DNA from: Geobacillus sp. 46C-IIa
GTDB taxonomy: Bacteria > Bacillota > Bacilli > Bacillales > Anoxybacillaceae
DNA length: 64,000 bases
Direction of reading: 5' to 3'
Assembly (NCBI RefSeq): GCF_014679505.1
Contig: NZ_CP061474.1
Location: 1,642,001 to 1,706,000 of the forward strand
Program-made: the position numbers and the translations under genes
Shown here: piece by piece, positions 55,581-64,000 of the stretch
How the letters are laid out: each line of letters starts with the position of its first letter
Position numbering within the stretch: position 1 is the first letter of the stretch
Notes under the pieces: generated by a model
The model's input: only the letters and a program-made list of their open reading frames with translations
What the model was told of the DNA's origin: nothing
The model's database searches: none

Positions 55581-57671
55581 ATGAAATCGCTCGTGTTAGC
55601 GGAAAAGCCGAGCGTCGCCCGCGACATTGCCCGCGTGCTCGGCTGCAAAGAAACGCATAAATCGTATATGGAAGGGCCGCGCTACATCGTCACGTGGGCG
55701 CTTGGGCATTTGGTCGAACTCAAAATGCCGGAAGACTATGACCGGAAATACGAAACGTGGCGGCTTGAGGACTTGCCGATCATTCCGAAACAAATGGGCT
55801 TGAAAGTGATCCGGCAAACGAGCCGCCAGTTTCGCGCCATTGAACATTTAGCCAAACGCCGCGATGTGAAAGATTGCATTATTGCGACCGACGCCGGCCG
55901 CGAAGGAGAGCTGGTCGCGCGTTGGATTTTGCGACAAATTGGCTGGACGAAACCGATTTGGCGTTTATGGATTTCGTCGCAAACCGATCAAGCCATCCGC
56001 GACGGGTTTCGCCAGTTAAAACCCGGGGCGCAGTTTGACCGGCTGTATGAATCAGCCGTCTGCCGCGCCGAAGCCGACTGGCTGATCGGGTTGAACGTGA
56101 CGCGCGCCTTGACGACCAAATACAACGACCCGCTCTCGGCCGGGCGCGTGCAAACGCCGACGCTGGCGATGATCATCGAACGCGAGCGGGAGATTCAATC
56201 GTTCGTTCCCGTTCCGTATTGGACGATTCATGCCCGCATCGGTTTGGTCACGGCGGTATGGGAACGGCACGGTGGGAAGCGGCTGTTTGATCAAGACGAG
56301 GCCAACGGGCTGATGGCTCGTCTCAACGGCCAGCCGGCGCGCGTCACATCGGTCAAGCGGAAGCGGAAAAGCGAACCGGCCCCGCTGCCATATGACTTAA
56401 CGGAGTTGCAGCGGGAGGCGAACAAGCGGTTTGGCTTTTCCGCGAAAAAAACGCTCTCGGTGCTGCAGCGGCTGTATGAACAGCACAAGCTCGTCACGTA
56501 TCCGCGCACCGATTCGCGCTTTTTGCCAAGCGATATGAAGGCGACGATGGCCGGCCGGCTGTTGGCGATGAAGCCCGGCTATGAGGATGTGATCTCTCTT
56601 CTTTTCACCAATGGGAATCCGAAGGCGGCCAACCGGGTGTTTCAAGATGACAAAGTGACGGACCACCACGCCATCATTCCGACCGATGAACGGCTTGACC
56701 TCGGGAAGCTGTCAGCCGATGAGCGCAAGCTGTATGACATGATCGCCCGCCGCTTTTTGGCGCTCTTTTACCCGCCGCATGAATATGAAACGACAACCGT
56801 CACTTTCGAAATCGGCGGCGAGACGTTTGTCGCCCGGGAAACAGCGGTCGTGAACGCAGGATTTCAAGCCGTTCTTGGCAAAGAAGAAACAGAAGTGAAA
56901 CCAACATGGTTACACCTATCGGAAGGCCAAACGCTCGCACCGGTGCAGCTTGAGATGGAACGATCGTTCACCGAACCGCCATCCCGTTACTCGGAGGCTG
57001 ACTTGCTCGCGCAAATGGAGAAATATGGACTCGGCACGCCGGCGACAAGAGCGGACATCATCGAGCGGCTCGTCGAAACGGAAGTCGTCGAGCGGAAAGA
57101 CGGGCGCTTTTATCCGACGAAAAAGGGAAAACAGCTGATCGAGCTCGTCAACGAGGAGCTGAAATCGCCGGAGTTGACCGCCCGTTGGGAGCGTGAGCTC
57201 GAGGCAATCGCCCGCGGAAAAGGGAATCCGAAACAATTTTTGGCCAACATCCGCCGGCAGACGGAGCAGCTTGTCGCCGAAATCAAGCAGAGCGAGCATG
57301 TATACAAAGCGCCGAACCTCACAAATCTCACCTGCCCGGAATGCGGCGCGCTCTTAAAAGAGCGGAAAACGAAAGACGGCCGGATGCTCGTCTGCTCGAA
57401 CTTACCATGCCGCTACCGCCGGAGGCGCGACCCGAAGCTCTCGAACCGCCGCTGCCCCCAATGCCACCGGCGCATGGAAATGCACGAAGGGAAAGCCGGG
57501 CTCTATTTCCAATGCCGCCCGTGCAACATGGTGGAAAAAGCGGAAGAAACGAAACGCACCGCCGTGAAAGGAAAGGAGCGGGCGCTGCTGAAAAAATACA
57601 GCCCGTCCAATGAATCGTTTGGCACGAGTTTAGGAGAGCTGCTCAAACAGGCGCTCGAAAAAAAAGAGTAA
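55581..57671 (+). CDS. topB: DNA topoisomerase III
   Basis: This 696-residue type IA topoisomerase has the Toprim acidic residues (LAEKPSVARDIARVLG, ATDAGREGELVARWIL), the active-site Tyr in KLVTYPRTDSRFLP, and C-terminal zinc-ribbon-like Cys clusters (CPECGALLKERK, CSNLPCRYRRRRD, CPQCHRRMEM, CRPC). It decatenates DNA, for which a location near the terminus is suggestive but not required. AAAGGAG sets ATG 55581. The 354-bp gap upstream (55227-55580) has no gene. Confidence 0.94.
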   Translation: MKSLVLAEKPSVARDIARVLGCKETHKSYMEGPRYIVTWALGHLVELKMPEDYDRKYETWRLEDLPIIPKQMGLKVIRQTSRQFRAIEHLAKRRDVKDCIIATDAGREGELVARWILRQIGWTKPIWRLWISSQTDQAIRDGFRQLKPGAQFDRLYESAVCRAEADWLIGLNVTRALTTKYNDPLSAGRVQTPTLAMIIEREREIQSFVPVPYWTIHARIGLVTAVWERHGGKRLFDQDEANGLMARLNGQPARVTSVKRKRKSEPAPLPYDLTELQREANKRFGFSAKKTLSVLQRLYEQHKLVTYPRTDSRFLPSDMKATMAGRLLAMKPGYEDVISLLFTNGNPKAANRVFQDDKVTDHHAIIPTDERLDLGKLSADERKLYDMIARRFLALFYPPHEYETTTVTFEIGGETFVARETAVVNAGFQAVLGKEETEVKPTWLHLSEGQTLAPVQLEMERSFTEPPSRYSEADLLAQMEKYGLGTPATRADIIERLVETEVVERKDGRFYPTKKGKQLIELVNEELKSPELTARWERELEAIARGKGNPKQFLANIRRQTEQLVAEIKQSEHVYKAPNLTNLTCPECGALLKERKTKDGRMLVCSNLPCRYRRRRDPKLSNRRCPQCHRRMEMHEGKAGLYFQCRPCNMVEKAEETKRTAVKGKERALLKKYSPSNESFGTSLGELLKQALEKKE

Positions 57672-57677
57672 TCGCTG

Positions 57678-57713
57678 TCAACCGCCAGGAGCTGCAACGC
57701 TGGCGGTTGATTT
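57678..57713 (+). terminator. terminator of topB
   Basis: TCAACCGCCA and TGGCGGTTGA form a perfect 10-bp stem followed by TTTATCTCTTT. Confidence 0.78.
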
Positions 57714-57787
57714 ATCTCTTTGAATCCGAAACTTTCTTTTCGCTATTCCGTATATATAAGTAAATCTACCGTAAAGGAGCGATCAAG

Positions 57788-57985
57788 ATGTTAAAGAAGT
57801 TGTTAAAGGCGCTTTTGGGGCAACACCATCACCCATCGCACTATAAAAAGCAGTATAGCAGCAGCGATTACCATCATTACGGCCCGAAGTATCATTCGCA
57901 CCAACACCCGTCCCAGTACGGCCATCACCATTACAAAAAGAAACATCATCGCGGCAGCTTTTTCTCGAGCTTTTTTGGCAGCTGA
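57788..57985 (+). CDS. His/Tyr-rich small protein coupled to a Ser/Thr kinase
   Basis: This 65-residue protein has an amphipathic N-terminus (MLKKLLKALLGQ), then 14 His and 7 Tyr in about 40 residues (HHHPSHYKKQYSSSDYHHYG, YGHHHYKKKHHRG), and a Gly/Ser/Phe end. It looks like a metal-binding or coat-type tail with many Ser/Tyr targets. GTAAAGGAGCG precedes ATG 57788. Its stop overlaps the kinase ATG (TGATG), so the two are made together. Confidence 0.72.
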   Translation: MLKKLLKALLGQHHHPSHYKKQYSSSDYHHYGPKYHSHQHPSQYGHHHYKKKHHRGSFFSSFFGS

Positions 57986-58812
57986 TGAAGCGATTCATGG
58001 ACCGCCATCCGCTTATCGCCCGCTGGATTGACCGCCCGCATCGGAGCGGGAAGGTGCTTTTTGGCCGCTACGAAATCATTGAAGAACTTGGGATGGGGAG
58101 CTACGGCATCGCCTATAAAGGACGCGATTGCGCCACCGGGCGCGTTGTTGTCATTAAACAGGCGCGGCGGACAAAAGGGGAAGACGGCCGTCGTCTGCTT
58201 CAGCGCGAGGCAGATGTGCTCGCACATTTGCGCCATCCGCAAATTCCGGCACGGTACGATACGTTTATCGAAGGCGGACAGCCGCATCTTGTCATGGACT
58301 ATATCGACGGAGAAACAGTGGAAGATCGGATTTTTCACCTCGGAGTCATGTACACGGAACAGGCGGCGTTTCGATTGTTGCTCGATGTGCTTGACGTCGT
58401 GCGGGATATTCACGCTTTTGGCATCGTCCACCGCGATTTGCGCATCCCGAACATCGTCTGGCGCAATGGAACGGTATTTGTCATCGATTTCGGACTGGCG
58501 TGCCGCATCGGCGAACGAGTAGATTTCCGCGATGACGATCCGCTTGAAAAGCGGCTGCGGCGCGAACCGCACCCGCGAAGCGACTTTTATGCGCTCGGAC
58601 ATTTCGCGTTATTCCTCTTATATTCCGCTTACGAACCGATCAGTGAGGATGAAAAAAGTTGGGAAGAAGAGCTAAACTTGTCCCCAAAAGCCCAGACAAT
58701 CTTGCGAAAAATGTTGCAGCTTGATCCACCGTACGACCATATTGACTCGTTGATCGCCGATGTCGAGCAGCTGCTCGCCAAAGACGGGCCGGCGCAAGCC
58801 GAAGCGCTATAA
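57985..58812 (+). CDS. Ser/Thr protein kinase-like protein
   Basis: This 275-residue protein has a Hanks-type kinase fold from ~27: ELGMGSYGIAYKG (Gly loop), VVVIKQ (Lys), FGIVHRDLRIPNIVW (HRD loop, with Arg in the usual Lys position) and FVIDFGLACRIG (DFG). No membrane or PASTA domain is present, as in Bacillus YabT/YrzF-like sporulation kinases. Coupled translation with the His-rich protein makes that protein the likeliest substrate or partner. A terminator follows. Confidence 0.85.
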   Translation: MKRFMDRHPLIARWIDRPHRSGKVLFGRYEIIEELGMGSYGIAYKGRDCATGRVVVIKQARRTKGEDGRRLLQREADVLAHLRHPQIPARYDTFIEGGQPHLVMDYIDGETVEDRIFHLGVMYTEQAAFRLLLDVLDVVRDIHAFGIVHRDLRIPNIVWRNGTVFVIDFGLACRIGERVDFRDDDPLEKRLRREPHPRSDFYALGHFALFLLYSAYEPISEDEKSWEEELNLSPKAQTILRKMLQLDPPYDHIDSLIADVEQLLAKDGPAQAEAL

Positions 58813-58824
58813 GCCGACAGGCCA

Positions 58825-58867
58825 AAGCCCCTCTCGCCTATAGAGGCGCGACAGAGGGGCTTATTTG
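58825..58867. terminator. terminator between kinase and enoyl-CoA hydratase genes
   Basis: AAGCCCCTCT (58825-58834) and AGAGGGGCTT (58853-58862) pair, with an inner GCGCC/TAGAGGCGC-type stem, followed by ATTTG; it lies between converging genes. Confidence 0.7.
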
Positions 58868-58930
58868 ATGTTCCGTTTCCCTTGCTGATTGATCCGGTTC
58901 CTGAGCGTTTCGCACCGCTGCCAATACAGT

Positions 58931-59710
58931 CTACTTCCCCTTAAACACCGGCTTTCGTTTCTCCTTAAACGCCGCCACCCCCTCGCGATGGTCGTCCGTT
59001 TCGACCATCAATCCTTGGATGAGCCGCTCTTCTTCGAGAATCTCTTCGAGCGTCGCGGTCAAGGCGTGCTCGATCAGCCGCTTTTGCTTGCCGATCGCTT
59101 TCGTCGGCCCGTCGGCCAGTTTGGCAGCGAGCGCTTCCGCTGCTTCGCGCAGCCCCTCGGCCGGAACAACCTCGCTTAAGACGCCAAGTTCATACAGACG
59201 GCGGGCCGAAATCGGCTCGGCAGTGAAGAAAAATTGCTTGGCTAAATGCGGGCCGACAAGCCGCGGCAGCCAATAGGAGCCGCCGCCGTCGGAGACAAGG
59301 CCAACGTTCGCAAAGCTCAAAATGAACTGGCTGTCTTCTGCAGCCAAGATGAGATCGCAAGCGAGCGCCAAATTGAATCCCGCCCCTGCAGCAACCCCGT
59401 GCACGACGGCGATGATCGGCTTTTCACACGCTTTTATCGTCACAATCAACCGGTTGAGCCGGCCGATATGCTCGTACGCCTTTGGGGCATTCGATTGCCC
59501 CATCGTTTTGACGTCGCCGCCGGCGCTGAATGCCCGGCCGGCGCCGGATAGAACGATCGCCCGAACGGCATCGTCCGCGGCGGCGCGTTCGATTTCACGA
59601 GTCAACCCGGCGATCATCTCCGGGCTGAAGGCATTGAGCCGCTCCGGACGGTTTAAGGTCAACCATAGGATCGATCCCGATTGTTCCACAAGCAAATGCG
59701 CGGTTTCCAT
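58931..59710 (-). CDS. enoyl-CoA hydratase/isomerase family protein
   Basis: This 259-residue crotonase-fold protein has LNRPERLNAFSPEMI, the oxyanion-hole GRAFSAGGDVK, and IAVVHGVAAGAGFNLALACDLILAAEDSQFILSFANVGLVSDGGGSYWLPRLVG with the second catalytic acid replaced by Asp (SDGGG). The PaaG/PaaB-like pattern suggests ring-type or branched acyl-CoA isomerisation. AAGGAAAGGAAG precedes ATG 59710. It is last in the operon SDR-SDR-hydratase. Confidence 0.87.
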   Translation of the reverse strand: METAHLLVEQSGSILWLTLNRPERLNAFSPEMIAGLTREIERAAADDAVRAIVLSGAGRAFSAGGDVKTMGQSNAPKAYEHIGRLNRLIVTIKACEKPIIAVVHGVAAGAGFNLALACDLILAAEDSQFILSFANVGLVSDGGGSYWLPRLVGPHLAKQFFFTAEPISARRLYELGVLSEVVPAEGLREAAEALAAKLADGPTKAIGKQKRLIEHALTATLEEILEEERLIQGLMVETDDHREGVAAFKEKRKPVFKGK

Positions 59711-59877
59711 CTTCCTCTTCCTTTCCTTTTTTTATCCTTGTCGCCCTTGATCAGTTTGGTTAAAAGCGAATGCGGCTCTCGGCCGCCCCCTCCGTGTTCA
59801 ACCGAACCAGCTGCATGGAGCTTTCATCCAATTTTTGACGCCGTCCTTCCTTTCTCAAACTTAAATAAGTGTGACCG

Positions 59878-60648
59878 CTACTTAATGAGCCAACCGCCAT
59901 CGACCAACACATCAGAGCCCGTCATATACGACGCTTCCGAAGAAGCAAGAAACGCAATGACGCTTGCGATCTCTTCCGGAACCCCCACCCGGCCTAAGGC
60001 GGTGTTGCGCTCAATGGCTTTGACAAACCGCTCATTTTGCAGGCCGCGCTCGGTGAGCGGCGTCTCGACAAAGCCAGGCGAGACGGAGTTGACGCGAATG
60101 CCGTATGGGGCCAGCTCCAAGGCGAGCGATCTCGTCAAGTTGATCACACCGGCTTTGGCAGCGCTGTAGTGCGGAATGTGCGCTCCTGCCTGATGTCCAG
60201 ACAGCGACGCGACATTGACGATCGCCCGGTTGGCGCGTTCCCGCTTCGCCCCTTCGATCATCAGCGGAGCGAGCGTTTGCGAGACGAGAAAGACGCTTTT
60301 GATATTGACCCGCTGCACATCATCCCACTCTTGTTCCGTGAGCTCAAGCCATTTCGTATGGGTCGACATGCCGGCATTATTGACGAGCACGTGCAAGTCA
60401 CCGTACTGGCTTTGGACATACGCCGCCAAGGCGGTCACTTGTTCACGGTCGGTGACATCAGCCGCAAACCGATCTACGGCTCCCGGCGCCCCAAGACGCG
60501 TGATGTCTTGCACGGTTTCTTCCAGTTTGGCAGCGGTGCGGCCGACAAGCACGACGGTCGCCCCTTCCTGAGCCAAACGGATGGCCGTCGCCCGGCCAAT
60601 GCCGCTTCCCCCTCCGGTAACCACGGCTACGGTATTCGAAAAACGCAT
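59878..60648 (-). CDS. SDR-family oxidoreductase (gene 2 of operon)
   Basis: This 256-residue classical SDR has VAVVTGGGSGIGRA (TGxxxGIG), LVNNAGMST, the catalytic Ser in VNVASLSG and YSAAKAG (Tyr-x3-Lys), and the C-terminal VDGGW. It reduces or oxidises a secondary alcohol; in this operon, likely a hydroxyacyl-CoA or related intermediate. AGAGAAAGGGAGAGG precedes ATG 60648. Confidence 0.88.
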   Translation of the reverse strand: MRFSNTVAVVTGGGSGIGRATAIRLAQEGATVVLVGRTAAKLEETVQDITRLGAPGAVDRFAADVTDREQVTALAAYVQSQYGDLHVLVNNAGMSTHTKWLELTEQEWDDVQRVNIKSVFLVSQTLAPLMIEGAKRERANRAIVNVASLSGHQAGAHIPHYSAAKAGVINLTRSLALELAPYGIRVNSVSPGFVETPLTERGLQNERFVKAIERNTALGRVGVPEEIASVIAFLASSEASYMTGSDVLVDGGWLIK

Positions 60649-60722
60649 CGTTTTCCTCTCCCTTTCTCTTTTGTTTCTTCGATCATCCAAACTCTATTTC
60701 ACTTCCATAATCCTTCCCACTT

Positions 60723-61475
60723 CTAAAACGTCAGCCCGCCGCCGTCGACCGACAACGTCGCCCCGGTAATAAAGGAAGCCTCATCGGACGCCAAAAACAA
60801 TACCGCATTCGCCACTTCTTCCGGCGTTCCGATGCGCCCGAGGGCGTTCGCTTTCGAGATGATCGGCCATTTGCGCGCATCTTGTTTCCAAGGTGTGATG
60901 ATCTTCGTGTCAATGACACCTGGGGCGACGGCGTTGACGCGAATATTGAATTTGCCGTATTCGAGCGCCGCATTTTTCGTTAACAAAATGACTCCAGCTT
61001 TTGAGGCGTTGTAGGCCGACTCGTATTTTTTTCCTTTCATTCCAAGCAAGCTCGATGTATTGACGATGGCTCCGCCGCCCGATGCTTTCATCGCCGGCAC
61101 GGCGTATTTGATGCCGAGAAACACCCCTTTCAAGTTGACATCGATGACCCGATCCCACTCTTCTTCGGATAAATCGGTGCTCCGCACTTCCGAATGGCCA
61201 ATGCCGGCGTTGTTAAAAAGAATATGTAGGCCCCCGAACGCATCGATGGTAGTTTGAACAAGATCGTTCACTTCCTTCGAACGGGACACATCGGTCTTGA
61301 CAAAAATCGCTTCGCCCCCGCGTTCCCGAATGAGCCGAACCGTCTCCTCCCCGCCTGCTTCATCAATGTCGCTCACGGCGACTTTCGCCCCCTCATCCGC
61401 AAACCGAATCGCCGTCGCTCGTCCAATACCGCTGGCGCCACCGGTGACAATCGCGGCCTTGCCGTTCAGTCTCAC
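60723..61475 (-). CDS. SDR-family oxidoreductase (gene 1 of operon)
   Basis: This 250-residue classical SDR has [43 protein letters not shown] (Ser) and YNASKAG (Tyr-x3-Lys), with the C-terminus VDGGGL. GTG 61475 follows GGGAGGATC; the longer ATG at 61523 lies next to the operator and lacks an SD. It is the first gene after the TetR-type palindrome at 61527-61544. Confidence 0.88.
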   Translation of the reverse strand: MRLNGKAAIVTGGASGIGRATAIRFADEGAKVAVSDIDEAGGEETVRLIRERGGEAIFVKTDVSRSKEVNDLVQTTIDAFGGLHILFNNAGIGHSEVRSTDLSEEEWDRVIDVNLKGVFLGIKYAVPAMKASGGGAIVNTSSLLGMKGKKYESAYNASKAGVILLTKNAALEYGKFNIRVNAVAPGVIDTKIITPWKQDARKWPIISKANALGRIGTPEEVANAVLFLASDEASFITGATLSVDGGGLTF

Positions 61476-61526
61476 GATCCTCCCGCCTTTCCCCTCTTTT
61501 TTGAATCCGCTTCCAAAAAACAATGT

Positions 61527-61544
61527 ATACTAACCGGTTGGTAT
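61527..61544. promoter_or_regulatory. TetR-type operator of the SDR/hydratase operon
   Basis: ATACTAACCGGTTGGTAT is an 18-bp palindrome with arms ATACTAACC and GGTTGGTAT (one mismatched pair). It matches the TACxxACCGxTxGGT pattern of TetR-family regulators of acyl-CoA metabolism (PfmR/PaaR type, from memory) and resembles 6365-6380. It lies 52 bp before the SDR start. Confidence 0.65.
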
Positions 61545-61715
61545 GTTGTTTCTTTTATTATACACTGTATTTCGAATATTTCCAATGTTTTTATCTATCC
61601 ATCGAGAAGTCTCTGCTTTCGGGCGAGGCAAAACGGAGGCGTTATTCCGCTCGCTTCGCGGAAGGGACGCTTGAATCGTAAACAGGGAAGGCAGTGAGAA
61701 CCATCAGAAAGAAGA

Positions 61716-61737
61716 GAAGCCCGCAGTGTTGGCTTCC
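61716..61737 (-). terminator. terminator downstream of 61741 gene
   Basis: On the reverse strand GAAGCC and GGGCTTC pair around AACACTGC and TCTTCTTTC follows. Confidence 0.5.
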
Positions 61738-61740
61738 CGC

Positions 61741-62049
61741 TCATTGGTCCATAAGATTAGCAGCACCGCCATCGCCGCGTCCTTCGTCTTCTCCCCCGCC
61801 CTCTTGAGACTCGAAAAACGATCGACAAACCGCATCGAGCGATTGCAGCCGCTCAATCAACCCTTGCAAATCGCACGTATGGAACGTGTCGCTCAGTTCT
61901 CGTCCCTCTTCCGTCACCGAGTATAAATGAATTTCCATGCATCCGTCCCAGCGGACGTTGGCGTCAAGCCAGCCATCTTCGCTTTCTAGTTCGAGCGCAG
62001 CCGTCTCCCCGTCTCCGTTCTCATGCTTCGCCTTGATGACCCATACCAT
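61741..62049 (-). CDS. unknown acidic protein
   Basis: This 102-residue acidic protein (MVWVIKAKHENGDGETAALE...) has the sequence SEDGWLDANVRWDGCMEIHL and ends in a Gly/acidic low-complexity tail (EGGGEDEGRGDGGAAN). No signal or membrane segment. It follows the 62372 gene by 45 bp in the same direction. The family was not recognised. Confidence 0.6.
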   Translation of the reverse strand: MVWVIKAKHENGDGETAALELESEDGWLDANVRWDGCMEIHLYSVTEEGRELSDTFHTCDLQGLIERLQSLDAVCRSFFESQEGGGEDEGRGDGGAANLMDQ

Positions 62050-62093
62050 TCCTACCCCGCCTTTCTTCCCCCTGCCTTGATGATCATTGACGC

Positions 62094-62372
62094 TTACCCT
62101 TGTTCCTGTTCCGCTCCTATTCCTAAAATCGGGGAGCCGGTTGACGTATGTTCGTTCACCCAGCGGAGCGCCGCATCCGCTACAGCTTCAGCGTTAGGAA
62201 GCGCAACGCGGTGCTCAATAACCCAGTTGAGTCCATCTTGCGGATCCAGGTTGCGCGCTACACATTCCGCTAAAAACGCTTGAACACAAGCCGCGTCGCT
62301 ACGCTCCCACGTTCCGCATTGGCGGCGCCAAATCGCCTCCACCATCGCGCGGTTGCCCCCTAAATCGGCCAT
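62094..62372 (-). CDS. unknown small protein
   Basis: This 92-residue mostly helical protein (ADLGGNRAMVEAIWRRQCGT...) has the segment WERSDAACVQAFLAECVARNL. GAAAGGAGGCAACGTG precedes ATG 62372; the GTG just before it is an alternative. It may form an operon with the 61741 gene. The family was not recognised. Confidence 0.6.
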   Translation of the reverse strand: MADLGGNRAMVEAIWRRQCGTWERSDAACVQAFLAECVARNLDPQDGLNWVIEHRVALPNAEAVADAALRWVNEHTSTGSPILGIGAEQEQG

Positions 62373-62412
62373 CACGTTGCCTCCTTTCCATTACAATAAA
62401 TAGACGTGAAAG

Positions 62413-62433
62413 CCCACTTCTTTAAGAGGTGGG
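62413..62433. repeat. IS200/IS605-like end hairpin
   Basis: CCCACTTCT and AGAGGTGGG pair around TTA (one G-T). The context GTGAAAGCCCAC...GTGGGAGG recalls the right ends of IS200/IS605 elements. No transposase is adjacent, so it would be a solo remnant. Confidence 0.4.
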
Positions 62434-62567
62434 AGGAAACAAGCCTCATCGTTTATAGTATGCCTCAAGCGACTGTTGCCGCTCTAAAAAGAACTGGATG
62501 GAAAGGATAACATTGTCATTCGTATCCCGTCGGGAAACAGCGATACTAAAAATGGAGGTGCATTGGC

Positions 62568-62774
62568 ATGATGGACCGCTGGGATGAATCAGGCGCTGTG
62601 TTTGGCGTTCCGCGCTATACTCCGGGAGCCGGCCTTCCTGATGAAATGAGTCCGATTCGCGATATCGCCCGCGGCTTTGAAAACGGCCGGCCGCCGGTCA
62701 TTGAAATCACGCCCGCTGACGGCCGCCAACAGGCGGACGATATCGATTTTCCGCCCGTTGACCGGGCGTTTTGA
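62568..62774 (+). CDS. small unknown protein
   Basis: This 68-residue protein (MMDRWDESGAVFGVPRYTPG...) is rich in Pro, Asp and Gly with no signal or membrane segment, so probably partly disordered. GGAGGTG precedes ATG 62568 (62571 also possible) and a terminator follows directly, supporting a real single gene. The family was not recognised. Confidence 0.6.
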   Translation: MMDRWDESGAVFGVPRYTPGAGLPDEMSPIRDIARGFENGRPPVIEITPADGRQQADDIDFPPVDRAF

Positions 62775-62788
62775 AGCGTTAGGCAACA

Positions 62789-62826
62789 AAAGAGGATGTC
62801 ACGCTGTTTGGCGGACATCCTCTTTG
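62789..62826 (+). terminator. terminator of the 68-aa gene
   Basis: AAAGAGGATGTC and GACATCCTCTTT form a perfect 12-bp stem around ACGCTGTTTGGC. Confidence 0.78.
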
Positions 62827-62917
62827 CGTTGATGGCGCTATGCGGGTGGGCATGACAGCCCGTTTGTTGCAATATGATAGTAACAACCGATTGCAGAAGG
62901 CGGAGGAGGGAAAGCTA

Positions 62918-64000
62918 TTGGGCGTTCGCATTCCGGAGGTAACGATCAAGTGTCCCGACCCAACGATTGAACGCGTGCTTTCTTGCATCCACCAACTATG
63001 GGGGCAATTAACGAAAACAAGTCCGCCTTATTCCAAAGGAGAGCTGTTTTCTCTTCCTTTTCCTTATGTCGTTCCTGGCGGAGTATACCAACAGCTGTTT
63101 TACTGGGACAGTTACTTCATTGTTTTAGGACTGAACGTTTCGAAGCTATACGAACTCGCTAGAGGCATTGTGAACAATTTCTTTTATGAATTGAAAACAT
63201 TTGGCATAATCCCTAACAGTTCTGAACTCGCCCACTTAAGCCGCTCGCAGCCCCCGCTGTTGACGTCGATGATCGAAGAGGTATGGCGCGGAGACAAAGA
63301 GTGGCTCCGTTTGGCTTATAAATGGGCAAAAATCGAATACAAGGAAGTCTGGATGGACAAAAACACTCATTATCATCCCGATATTGGCCTCAATAAGTAC
63401 TACGATCGGTTGGAGTCGATGCTGCGAGTAAAGGGAGAGGCGTATCTCCATTTTGATGAGGTGTACATCCCGCCTGCGTTTTGGCATGAGAGAGTAGAAG
63501 CAGAATCAGGATGGGACTACACCGGCCGCTTTCATCGGCAATGCGGCTATTTCATCCCGGTTGATCTCAATGCTTTGCTTTATAAGTACGAAACCGACTT
63601 AGCAGCGTTTGCCCGCCTGCTATCCCTAGAGAATGAAGCGAAGCAATGGGAACAAGCCGCCCGACAGCGAAAAGATTTGATGAATCGGTATTTATGGAAC
63701 GAGCCGCTCGGTATGTATTTTGATTATCATTTCCCCAGCGGGCGGCAGCACCGCTATTATTCGTTGGCTGCCTTTTATCCGCTATGGGCCCGGGCTGCCT
63801 CCAAACGGCAGGCGGCCGAAGTAGTCCGGCACTTACCTTTGTTCCTTCAGCCTGGGGGACTGGCCGCCTCCAATATCCAAACCGGATTTCAATGGGACTT
63901 TCCTAACGGCTGGGCTCCGCTCCACTGGATCGTCATTAAAGGGCTGAAAAATTATGGATATCACCAGGAGGCGCAGGAGATCGCCCGCCGCTGGATCCGG
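62918..64000 (+). CDS. trehalase-like glycoside hydrolase GH37 (truncated by window)
   Basis: The frame is open from TTG 62918 to the window end (361 codons). GGAGGAGGG at 62902-62910 supports this start. PYVVPGGVYQQLFYWDSYFIVLGL is trehalase signature 1, and GFQWDFPNGWAPLHWIVI is trehalase signature 2. No signal peptide is visible, so the enzyme would be cytoplasmic and hydrolyse free trehalose to glucose. The C-terminal part is cut off. It complements, but is far from, the treP-treA-treR operon at the other end. Confidence 0.82.
   Translation, partial: MGVRIPEVTIKCPDPTIERVLSCIHQLWGQLTKTSPPYSKGELFSLPFPYVVPGGVYQQLFYWDSYFIVLGLNVSKLYELARGIVNNFFYELKTFGIIPNSSELAHLSRSQPPLLTSMIEEVWRGDKEWLRLAYKWAKIEYKEVWMDKNTHYHPDIGLNKYYDRLESMLRVKGEAYLHFDEVYIPPAFWHERVEAESGWDYTGRFHRQCGYFIPVDLNALLYKYETDLAAFARLLSLENEAKQWEQAARQRKDLMNRYLWNEPLGMYFDYHFPSGRQHRYYSLAAFYPLWARAASKRQAAEVVRHLPLFLQPGGLAASNIQTGFQWDFPNGWAPLHWIVIKGLKNYGYHQEAQEIARRWIR

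Overview
The window reads as chromosomal DNA of a thermophilic Bacillaceae, most likely Geobacillus or a close relative. Base composition looks moderately GC-rich, strong Shine-Dalgarno sequences precede most genes, and the best-recognised proteins (TreP/TreA/TreR, NsrR/Hmp, Rtp, YojN/YojO, NrnB, CotB, UvsE, CsoR/CopA/CopZ, TopB) are Bacillus-type. No rRNA, tRNA or CRISPR array was seen.

The most important context is that this appears to be the replication terminus. A gene for the replication terminator protein (rtp) lies at 15541-15915, and a 28-bp sequence very close to the Bacillus dif site lies at 21867-21894. Gene orientation switches around dif: most genes to the left are on the + strand (about 14 of 20) and most to the right are on the - strand (about 30 of 41), as expected where the two replichores meet. 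Sequences resembling Bacillus Ter sites occur in one orientation at 4733-4760 and 6286-6313, and in the opposite orientation at 33672-33701.

Layout. 1-383: start of a MerR-like regulator cut by the window edge. 547-4710: trehalose uptake and hydrolysis operon treP-treA-treR with two TreR operators. 4830-6242: NhaC-type antiporter flanked by direct repeats. 6365-9893: thioesterase, class V aminotransferase and acyl-CoA dehydrogenase, preceded by a TetR-type palindrome and a foldable leader. 9961-12430 (-): spermidine synthase, small lipoprotein and FAD-dependent oxidoreductase. 12522-14376: divergent nsrR/hmp nitric-oxide module with two NsrR-like palindromes. 14520-20553: purU, rtp, yojN-yojO, nrnB and a small protein. 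20673-21728 (-): cytoplasmic sulfite-oxidase-type molybdoenzyme.

21.9-34.2 kb is an accessory, visibly AT-richer and decayed zone beginning at dif. It holds a large SF1 helicase-nuclease gene split by a frameshift (possible anti-phage function), small unknown genes, a Nudix hydrolase, PerR-type katG, an MFS pseudogene, an epimerase-like gene and a TnpB (IS200/IS605) remnant. 34.2-39.3 kb: uvsE, small membrane proteins, a fused SpeD-SpeE polyamine enzyme and an ArsB-like transporter. 39.4-45.2 kb (-): spore-coat genes (cotB and a companion), dinB, a broken LysE exporter and a YdbS/YdbT PH-domain pair. 45.4-46.7 kb: an amino-acid permease.

47.3-51.7 kb (-): copper module csoR-copA-copZ under a CsoR-type operator, flanked by a YdhK-like lipoprotein and a small secreted protein. 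51.8-57.7 kb: EEP phosphohydrolase, TVP38 membrane protein, a two-component system and topB. 57.8-58.8 kb: a translationally coupled His-rich peptide and Ser/Thr kinase. 58.9-61.5 kb (-): enoyl-CoA hydratase and two SDR dehydrogenases behind a perfect-looking TetR palindrome. 61.7-62.8 kb: small unknown genes. 62.9 kb to the end: a GH37 trehalase-like gene cut by the window edge.
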